Positions 1 through 6,542 of a stretch of 36,284 bases of DNA are shown piece after piece. The notes beneath the pieces are model-generated. The model saw only the letters and a program-made list of their open reading frames with translations, was not told the origin of the DNA and ran no database searches. Source of the DNA: a virus. The stretch's first letter is position 1. Each line of letters begins with the position of its first letter. The stretch spans positions 1-36,284 of the IMG/VR virus record IMGVR_UViG_3300020465_000050, one strand, 5' to 3'. The translations under genes were made by a program, and so were the position numbers.

Positions 1-801
1 GGAGAACTCGGCGTGATAGTGGCACCTGCTGGTATTGGTAAGAGTTGGACATTGCAGGCCTTGGGTACGGAAGCAATCAAACAAGGTAAAACAGTAATAT
101 ACTATACTTTAGAATTAAATGCACAATATGTTGGTTTGAGATATGATACAATCATTAGTGGACAACCAACAGGTAACTTACAATATTACAAAGAAGAAGT
201 AATGAAGGCCATTGGCCAATTGAAAGGTAATTTGATTATCAAATATTACCCAACAAGAACTGCTAGTGTAAATACATTGATAGGTCATTTACAACAATGT
301 GAAATGCAAGGTGTTAAACCTGATATGGTATTAGTGGACTATGCTGACATTATGAAATCAACATCTAAGTTTACAGAAAAGAGACATCAAATAGGTCATG
401 TGTATGAAGAATTAAGAGGTATGGCTGGTGAGTTTGATATTCCAATATGGACAGCCTCACAGGCAAATAGGTCAGCATTAGAAGAGGATGTAATCGGTGC
501 TGAAAAAGTTAGTGAAGATTATTCAAAGGTTATGACGGCAGACTTTGTAATGAGTATGAGTAGAAAAGTAGAAGATAAGATTGCAAACACAGGTAGGTTT
601 CATGTAATTAAAAATAGGTTTGGTCCTGATGGTATCACATTCCCTGCTACCATTAATACTAATACAGGAACCATAGAAATATATGATACAAATACACAGG
701 GAGGACAAGAAGCACAAGGGAAAATGAATAATGCTGATGAATATATTAGAAAAACATTGGCACAAAAGAAGAAAGATTTTGATGGTGGTGGGTTTGAATA
801 A
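1..801 (+). CDS. Replicative DNA helicase, DnaB/T4 gp41 class (5' end missing)
   Basis: The frame is open from base 1, so the start lies outside the window and only the last 266 residues are present. This is the RecA-like motor domain of a hexameric replicative helicase. Visible residues 8-15 form a Walker A loop (APAGIGKS). A Walker B strand ends in VDYAD with the acidic D at visible residue 113. A further motif, ASQANRSA, is typical of the DnaB family. In T4-like phages this protein unwinds the fork ahead of the polymerase and recruits primase. The N-terminal domain that would separate gp41-type from DnaB-type is not visible. The GTG at position 13 lies inside the conserved domain and is not a plausible start. 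The family call is secure; the subtype is inferred from the T4-like surroundings. Confidence 0.9.
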   Translation, partial: GELGVIVAPAGIGKSWTLQALGTEAIKQGKTVIYYTLELNAQYVGLRYDTIISGQPTGNLQYYKEEVMKAIGQLKGNLIIKYYPTRTASVNTLIGHLQQCEMQGVKPDMVLVDYADIMKSTSKFTEKRHQIGHVYEELRGMAGEFDIPIWTASQANRSALEEDVIGAEKVSEDYSKVMTADFVMSMSRKVEDKIANTGRFHVIKNRFGPDGITFPATINTNTGTIEIYDTNTQGGQEAQGKMNNADEYIRKTLAQKKKDFDGGGFE

Positions 802-840
802 AACTATGAAGAAAATCTTTCATAAAACTTGAATAAAATA

Positions 841-869
841 TATATATTGGGTTTAGAACCACATATATA
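841..869. promoter_or_regulatory. AT-rich hairpin upstream of nrdJ
   Basis: In the 105-bp gap between helicase and reductase, TATATAT (841-847) plus TGG can pair with CCA (859-861) and ATATATA (863-869) around an eight-base loop, leaving one bulged C. It lacks a T-run, so it is a poor terminator. It may be part of a promoter or leader for nrdJ. Comparable TATATA tracts precede the clamp gene (about 9061-9081) and the gene at 16477. The function is inferred. Confidence 0.35.
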
Positions 870-906
870 TTATAGTTATTTATGGAATCAAAATTAAGGA
901 AAGAAT

Positions 907-2922
907 ATGTTGCACTCAAAATTTAAGTTGTCAGAAAATTTTATAAACAAATATAAAAGAAGGAAGGCACCATTTGGTTTTAATGGTTTAGGTGAATTAG
1001 TCTATATGAGAACCTACTCAAGAATTAAAGAAAATGGAAAAAATGAAAGATGGTGGGAAACTGTACAGAGAGTTGTAGAAGGAACTTACACCATGCAAAT
1101 GAATTGGATTGAATCACATCAGTTGGGTTGGAATCCTTGGCAAGCTCAAGCATCAGCTCAAGATATGTATGAAAGAATTTTTACAATGAAGTTCCTACCA
1201 CCAGGTAGAGGACTTTGGGCTATGGGAACACCAATAACAGAAGAAAAGGGGTTATACGCTGCACTCAATAATTGTGCATTTGTATCAACTAAAACACTCA
1301 AAGATGATTATGCTAAACCATTTTGTTTTTTAATGGATGCTAGTATGTTGGGTGTTGGTGTTGGTTTTGATACAAAAGGTGCTGGTGAAATAGTAGTTAA
1401 AGGTGTGGATAAGGATAGAGATGTACAGACTTTTGAAATACCTGATACAAGAGAAGGTTGGGTAGAATCATTAGGAATGTTATTGGAAAGTTATTTTCAT
1501 GGTCAAGCTAAAATAGAGTTTGACTATTCATTGATAAGACCAGCTGGAGAACCTATTAGCGGGTTTGGTGGTGTTGCAAGTGGTTATGAACCATTAGAAG
1601 AAGTACATGAAGAAATAAGAAAGGTATTGGAAAAGAATACAGGAGAACCAATCACAATAACAACAATTGTAGATATAATGAATATGATTGGTAAATGTGT
1701 TGTGGCTGGTAATGTAAGAAGAACTGCAGAGATTGTATTCGGAGATCCAGATTCGGAAGAGTACTTAGACTTAAAAAACTATAAAGTAAACAAACACAGA
1801 GAGACTTATGGATGGACAAGTAATAATAGTATATTCGCTGAATTGGGTATGGATTATACTGCCGCTGCCGAACGAATTGTGGATAATGGTGAGCCTGGTT
1901 TTGCCTGGTTAGAAAATATGAGAAAGTATTCAAGGATGAAAAATGGTGGAGACAATAAAGACCATAGAGTTGCAGGTGGTAATCCTTGTTTAGAACAATC
2001 ATTAGAAAGTTATGAATTATGTTGTTTGGTAGAAACATTTCCAAATAACCATGATTCATTTGAAGATTATGCAAGGACACTAAAATATGCATATCTATAT
2101 GCAAAAACAGTTACATTGGGTAGAACACATTGGGCTGATACAAATAGAGTTATGTTAAGAAACAGAAGAATCGGTTGTTCAGTAAGTGGTGTTGCTCAGT
2201 TTGTTACCAATAGAGGTTTGGATGAATTTAAGGAATGGTTAAATAATGGATATGATACTATACAAAAATGGGATAACCAATATAGTGATTGGTTTGCAGT
2301 ACCAAAGTCAATCAAAACTACAAGTGTAAAGCCATCAGGCACGGTTTCGTTACTTGCGGGTGCGACTCCTGGATTACATTATCCAGAGTCTCGGTTTTAT
2401 ATTAGAAGAGTAAGGTTATCAAAACACTCCGAATTGTTGGAGCCGTTACAGAAAGCAGGTTACAAAGTTGAACCAGCTTTTGGTTCAGAAGATACAACTA
2501 TGGTTGTTGAGGTCCCTGTTGATGTTGGAGAGGGTATAAGAACTGCGGCTGAACTATCTATTTGGGAACAATTCAGTTTAGCCGCGTTCTTACAGAGACA
2601 TTGGGCAGACAACCAAGTAAGCTGTACAGTTACATTTAATCCTGAAACAGAAGCAGACCAAATTGCTCCATGTTTAAATTACTATCAGTATCATTTGAAA
2701 GGTATTAGTTTATTACCAAGACATGATTATGGTGCTTACCAACAAATGCCTTATGAAGCTATTGATGAAGATACTTACAATAAAGAAGTAAAGAAGTTAG
2801 GTAAGTTATCTTTTGGTGTTATTAAAAATGAAGAAGCAGAAATAGATAAGTTCTGTAATAATGATTCTTGTGAAGTTATCCCAATGACTGGTGATAATGA
2901 TGACCAAGATTATGCGAGTTAA
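907..2922 (+). CDS. nrdJ: Adenosylcobalamin-dependent (class II) ribonucleoside-triphosphate reductase
   Basis: Reduces ribonucleoside triphosphates to dNTPs using adenosylcobalamin (coenzyme B12) to make the active-site thiyl radical. At 671 residues it resembles the monomeric Lactobacillus leichmannii type, which is about 740 residues. The expected cysteines are visible: C123 (NNCAF) and C372 as the reducing pair, C361 in NPCLE as the thiyl radical site with E363, and a C-terminal shuttle pair C650/C655 with the family's C-x4-C spacing. The spacing of 11 between C361 and C372 equals that of C408/C419 in the Lactobacillus enzyme. AAGGAAAG precedes the ATG. It lies downstream of the helicase and fits a dNTP-supply role for replication. 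T4 itself uses an oxygen-dependent class I enzyme; a class II enzyme needs no oxygen but needs B12. Confidence 0.93.
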   Translation: MLHSKFKLSENFINKYKRRKAPFGFNGLGELVYMRTYSRIKENGKNERWWETVQRVVEGTYTMQMNWIESHQLGWNPWQAQASAQDMYERIFTMKFLPPGRGLWAMGTPITEEKGLYAALNNCAFVSTKTLKDDYAKPFCFLMDASMLGVGVGFDTKGAGEIVVKGVDKDRDVQTFEIPDTREGWVESLGMLLESYFHGQAKIEFDYSLIRPAGEPISGFGGVASGYEPLEEVHEEIRKVLEKNTGEPITITTIVDIMNMIGKCVVAGNVRRTAEIVFGDPDSEEYLDLKNYKVNKHRETYGWTSNNSIFAELGMDYTAAAERIVDNGEPGFAWLENMRKYSRMKNGGDNKDHRVAGGNPCLEQSLESYELCCLVETFPNNHDSFEDYARTLKYAYLYAKTVTLGRTHWADTNRVMLRNRRIGCSVSGVAQFVTNRGLDEFKEWLNNGYDTIQKWDNQYSDWFAVPKSIKTTSVKPSGTVSLLAGATPGLHYPESRFYIRRVRLSKHSELLEPLQKAGYKVEPAFGSEDTTMVVEVPVDVGEGIRTAAELSIWEQFSLAAFLQRHWADNQVSCTVTFNPETEADQIAPCLNYYQYHLKGISLLPRHDYGAYQQMPYEAIDEDTYNKEVKKLGKLSFGVIKNEEAEIDKFCNNDSCEVIPMTGDNDDQDYAS

Positions 2923-3017
2923 TGATGAAAAAAGGTTATAACTATCAAGACATTAAAATACTTACAAAAAGCGGACAGGCAGACGACACACCTGTAGAAA
3001 AATGTGTCATTTCATGA
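2922..3017 (+). CDS. Possible 31-residue peptide or gene remnant
   Basis: The nrdJ stop overlaps an ATG-ATG start (TAATG), opening a 31-codon frame that begins MMKKGYNYQDIK and ends at TGA 3015-3017, just before the receptor gene. Coupled starts of this kind are the norm for real genes in this window, which favours translation. I recognise no family. It may be a genuine small protein or the beginning of a longer gene cut short when the receptor gene was acquired. No internal structure or signal peptide is apparent. Confidence 0.35.
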   Translation: MMKKGYNYQDIKILTKSGQADDTPVEKCVIS

Positions 3018-3038
3018 ATGAAATACAAGGAGATTACT

Positions 3039-5849
3039 ATGAGAAATCGTAATCTAATTCTTTCAGCAATAATGATGTGTGGTATTGTTTTCGGACAAAC
3101 CGTAACGGGATTTGTTGGTGAAGGAGAGAAACCACTTGTAGGAGCAAATGTTGTAGTAGAGGGTACTAAACTCGGCGGAGTTACAGATGAGACTGGAAAG
3201 TTCATCATTGAAACTGGGTCAGGTACTTTTGATATAACTACCTCTTACATTGGATACATAACCCAAACTAAAACAGTTAGTGTTGGGGATATTGTGTCTA
3301 GCGTTAGTTTCAATTTAGAAACTGATGTAGTCGCAATGTCAGCGTTGGAAGTTTTGGCTTCTCGTGCTGATGAAAAGACACCTGTTGCTTATACAACGGT
3401 GACTAAGGAAGAGATGGAAATCCGTCTTGGTTCACAAGATATTCCAATGTCTCTGAATATGACACCATCAGTATATGCTACTGGTCAAGGTGGTGGTGCG
3501 GGTGATGCTCGTATCAATGTTCGTGGATTCAACCAACGGAATGTAGCCGTCATGATAAATGGTGTTCCCCAAAATGATATGGAGAACGGATGGGTTTATT
3601 GGTCTAATTGGGATGGAGTAGGAGATGCTACTTCCTCAATACAGATGCAAAGAGGCCTGTCAGCTGTTAATCTTGCTACACCATCAATTGGTGGAACTAT
3701 GAACATAATCACAGATCCTACTGCTCTTGAAAAGGGTGGTAAGCTGAAACAAGAAATTGGTGCAGCTGGATTTGTGAAAACAACACTCAATTATAACACA
3801 GGTCTTATGATGGGAGACAAACTAGCTCTTAGCACAACTTTGGTTAAGAAAACTGGTGATGGTCTTATTGACGGAACTTGGACAGATGCTTATGCTTACT
3901 ACTTAGGTGGTTCATACGCTGTATCCAATGACCAAAGATTTGAGTTATATGCGATTGGTGCTCCACAAAGACATGGACAGAATCTATACAAACAAAATAT
4001 TGCTACCTACTCACAGAAGTTGGCTGGTGATATTGGGTTTGATGATGAAGGTAATGGCTATGATCCAACAGCATTTGCTGAAGGTGAGAAGTTTGAACAT
4101 GAAGCTGGTAGGTTCTTTAATCAGAATTGGGCTCCTGTTGATGAATCATACAAAGGCCAACAATATTGGTATATGTATGGTGCAAGAACAACAGATAGGT
4201 ACAATTCTGGTATCCTAAATGAAAGAGAAAACTTCTTTCATAAACCATTGGTAAACCTAAATCATTTCTATGATGTAAATGACCAAGTTAGACTAAGTTC
4301 TATCGCATATTGGTCAGGTGGTTCTGGTGGTGGTACAGGTACTTACGGTAGTGTATCAAGACAACCTGCAGTTGAGGGTTCGCCTTGGTATGCAAGTTCA
4401 CCGTGGACATGGGATTGGAATGCTGAGATTGCTCAGAACTCTGCTAATGTAGATTCTGCGTGGTCAGATACCGAAAACCGTTCTACAGGTATCCTAAGAA
4501 ACTCTATCAATAGACAGAATACCTATGGATTGATTTCCAAACTAAATTATGATGTAAATGATGATTTAGAGGTACAAGTCGGTATTGATTGGAGAACTGC
4601 TGGTATTGAACATGCTAGAGAAGTTCGTGATTTACTTGGTGGAGACTACTATGTAGATTTCGCTGATGATAATGCAGCTGATGGTAAGAAAGTTGGTTTA
4701 GGTGATATAATTGCTTATCACAATGAAACAACTGTTGATTGGTTTGGTGCATTTGTACAAGGTAAATACGACATACAGAAGTTCAACCTATATGGTATGG
4801 GTGGTGTATCTACTATTGGATATTCTTACTTAGACCATTTTGCTACTGATGCTGATGATGCCACTAAGAAGAACACAACCGTAGTTGAAGCTCCATCTAT
4901 CACAACCTTTCAAGTAAAGGGTGGTGGTGTATTTAATCTTGATGACAGATTATCAGCTTTTGCTAATCTTGGGTATGTGGAAAAACCACCTATTCTTGAT
5001 AATGTGATTGACTATGATGGTAATGTTGCTACCAATCCTTCTAATGAGAAGTTCACATCAGCAGAGGTTGGTGGTTCTTACAGAAGTGGAGCAGTTGCTG
5101 TTAAGGGTAGTTACTACAATACACAATGGAAAGATAGAAACCTTACTAAATCTGTTGAAACAGGTGCTGGTGATTCAGGTGATACTGATATTATCTATCT
5201 TACAGGTGTAAACCAAAGTCATAGTGGTGTTGAGGTTGAAACTAAAATTGCCTTACACGAAATGGTGGAATTAGATTTCGCTTTCAGTAAAGGTAATTGG
5301 TTCTTTGATGGAGATGCCAAAGGTGATTATTTAGAACAAGAGTATAATGATGATAATCAAATCATTGGTCAAATGACTACTGAATATACCTATGCTCTTA
5401 ATAATCTAAAAGTTGGTGATATGCCACAGACAGCTTATGTTGGTGGTTTAACACTAAAGCCAATCAAAGGATTGAATATTCAAGGATTGTTAAAATTCTA
5501 TGATGACAATTATGCTGATTGGTCACCAGACGCTCGTGAAGTTGAAATGGGAGATCCAGATCCTATTACTGGTGAAACATTGTATGATGCTGATAGAGCT
5601 CAAGTTTGGAAAGCTCCTGGCTATAACAAACTCGACCTACACTTATCATACAATCTTCCAGAGATTGCTGGTTTGGACTTGACTATTCATGGTCATGTCT
5701 TTAATGCTCTTGATGCAGTTTATGTTCAAGACGCGACAGATAATTCTAAGTACAATGGGTACGGTGATAAACTTCACTTAGCTCATAATGCTGAAGTATT
5801 TCTTGGAACACCAAGATACTACAACTTAGGACTAACTGTTAATTTCTAA
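3039..5849 (+). CDS. TonB-dependent outer-membrane receptor with carboxypeptidase-regulatory-like N-terminal domain
   Basis: A complete 936-residue outer-membrane importer, not a structural phage protein. I chose ATG 3039 over the upstream in-frame ATG 3018 because AAGGAG sits six bases before it and a clean signal peptide follows (basic RNRN, hydrophobic LILSAIMMCGIVFG, likely cut before QTVTG). Residues about 20-98 form a CarboxypepD_reg-like beta domain (GANVVVEGT, GGVTDETGKF). Residues about 110-230 form the plug (RINVRGFNQRN, INGVPQND, GGTMNIIT). The rest is a beta-barrel ending in aromatic NLGLTVNF. Such proteins use TonB energy to import siderophores, cobalamin, glycans or peptides; the substrate cannot be read here. 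G+C is high in places (32 of 60 bases at 3481-3540), which suggests host origin. The gene has its own terminator. Confidence 0.93.
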   Translation: MRNRNLILSAIMMCGIVFGQTVTGFVGEGEKPLVGANVVVEGTKLGGVTDETGKFIIETGSGTFDITTSYIGYITQTKTVSVGDIVSSVSFNLETDVVAMSALEVLASRADEKTPVAYTTVTKEEMEIRLGSQDIPMSLNMTPSVYATGQGGGAGDARINVRGFNQRNVAVMINGVPQNDMENGWVYWSNWDGVGDATSSIQMQRGLSAVNLATPSIGGTMNIITDPTALEKGGKLKQEIGAAGFVKTTLNYNTGLMMGDKLALSTTLVKKTGDGLIDGTWTDAYAYYLGGSYAVSNDQRFELYAIGAPQRHGQNLYKQNIATYSQKLAGDIGFDDEGNGYDPTAFAEGEKFEHEAGRFFNQNWAPVDESYKGQQYWYMYGARTTDRYNSGILNERENFFHKPLVNLNHFYDVNDQVRLSSIAYWSGGSGGGTGTYGSVSRQPAVEGSPWYASSPWTWDWNAEIAQNSANVDSAWSDTENRSTGILRNSINRQNTYGLISKLNYDVNDDLEVQVGIDWRTAGIEHAREVRDLLGGDYYVDFADDNAADGKKVGLGDIIAYHNETTVDWFGAFVQGKYDIQKFNLYGMGGVSTIGYSYLDHFATDADDATKKNTTVVEAPSITTFQVKGGGVFNLDDRLSAFANLGYVEKPPILDNVIDYDGNVATNPSNEKFTSAEVGGSYRSGAVAVKGSYYNTQWKDRNLTKSVETGAGDSGDTDIIYLTGVNQSHSGVEVETKIALHEMVELDFAFSKGNWFFDGDAKGDYLEQEYNDDNQIIGQMTTEYTYALNNLKVGDMPQTAYVGGLTLKPIKGLNIQGLLKFYDDNYADWSPDAREVEMGDPDPITGETLYDADRAQVWKAPGYNKLDLHLSYNLPEIAGLDLTIHGHVFNALDAVYVQDATDNSKYNGYGDKLHLAHNAEVFLGTPRYYNLGLTVNF

Positions 5850-5860
5850 GATGGTGATTT

Positions 5861-5887
5861 GGGGGCTTGAAATATAGCCCCCTTTTT
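5861..5887 (+). terminator. Rho-independent terminator after the TonB-dependent receptor
   Basis: GGGGGCT (5861-5867) pairs perfectly with AGCCCCC (5876-5882) around an eight-base loop and is followed by TTTTT (5883-5887), 11 bases after the receptor stop. It is the strongest terminator in the window. It isolates the upstream unit from the nuclease and polymerase genes, which restart from the promoter at 5971. Confidence 0.92.
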
Positions 5888-5970
5888 ATCAAAATAACAT
5901 AATAAGGGTTTTATGAAAAAAGATATTTATTCTTTTGCTAAATTTATTTCTAATAATTCGCAAAAAAGAC

Positions 5971-6000
5971 TTGACTTATATGGTAAAAATGTTGTATATT
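5971..6000 (+). promoter_or_regulatory. Sigma70-like promoter, copy 1 of a recurrent family
   Basis: TTGACT (5971-5976), an 18-bp spacer and TATATT (5995-6000), preceded by an A-rich stretch and followed by the motif TAATATGAA shared with other copies. Transcription should begin near 6007, so the ATG at 6006 would lie at the RNA 5' end and the start at 6027 is preferred. It drives the PD-(D/E)XK gene and probably the polymerase. Confidence 0.8.
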
Positions 6001-6026
6001 CTAATATGAAAAAAAAGGATAATACA

Positions 6027-6539
6027 ATGAACAAAAAAATTACTGATTTATTGAATAATAATTTAACTGAAATAGATTCAAGGTTGAATAAAGGTTTTAG
6101 GGACTATAAAAATATTCCTGGTTATAAAAGACATTCTACTAAATTGAAATCAGAGATATTGTCTAATCTCATTGAAGATGTAGTTTCAGAGTTAATTACT
6201 GAAGCTGTGGCACCTGGTAAAGACCACATGGCGGACTTAATTATAGACGGAATACCATTAGAAATAAAGACAACAGCAACAAGTGATTCTTGGAGAGGTG
6301 GAGAGTTTTCTAAAAGACCTGGTGATTATATAATGGTTGGTTGGGAAGAGGTATCTGGTGTTTTAAAAACATTTATGTTACACACATTTTTAGAAAAAAG
6401 TCATTGGAAATCATCTGGTTCAGGTAATTATTATGCTACCTCAATTAGTCTAAGTGATATAATAAAAAAAGTACCCTACGGTATATTAAAAGGTAAAATG
6501 GAAAAGAAAAGAATTAAAACTCACATGGTAAAAGTCTAA
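6027..6539 (+). CDS. Predicted PD-(D/E)XK nuclease-fold protein
   Basis: A 170-residue protein if it starts at ATG 6027, which follows an AAGGAT site and the promoter at 5971. A longer frame from 5913 would span that promoter and is rejected. The central stretch has the arrangement of a restriction-type nuclease core: an acidic residue in HMADLIIDG, then LEIKTTA (E-x-K), then a hydrophobic strand in DYIMVGW. This resembles type II restriction endonucleases and other DNA-cleaving proteins of the fold. It could degrade host DNA, act as a mobile nuclease or process phage DNA. The gene stops three bases before the polymerase start, so the two are probably co-transcribed. The fold call is moderate and the function unknown. 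Confidence 0.55.
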   Translation: MNKKITDLLNNNLTEIDSRLNKGFRDYKNIPGYKRHSTKLKSEILSNLIEDVVSELITEAVAPGKDHMADLIIDGIPLEIKTTATSDSWRGGEFSKRPGDYIMVGWEEVSGVLKTFMLHTFLEKSHWKSSGSGNYYATSISLSDIIKKVPYGILKGKMEKKRIKTHMVKV

Positions 6540-6542
6540 ATA

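Noticed and set aside
1652-2104. 150-codon minus-strand frame inside nrdJ
   Set aside because: It lies antisense to the highly conserved active-site region of nrdJ and codes a low-complexity H/Y/L-rich sequence typical of antisense shadow frames.
2923-3038. Cobalamin riboswitch between nrdJ and the receptor
   Set aside because: The gap is only 116 bp, mostly an open 31-codon frame, and I see no B12-box-like core or long paired structure.
3907-4218. 103-codon overlapping + strand frame inside the receptor gene
   Set aside because: Shifted shadow of the receptor; no promoter, start site or recognisable protein.
3039-5849. Naming the receptor BtuB
   Set aside because: It is longer than BtuB-type proteins (936 versus about 600 residues) and has an extra N-terminal domain; substrate cannot be assigned from sequence by eye.
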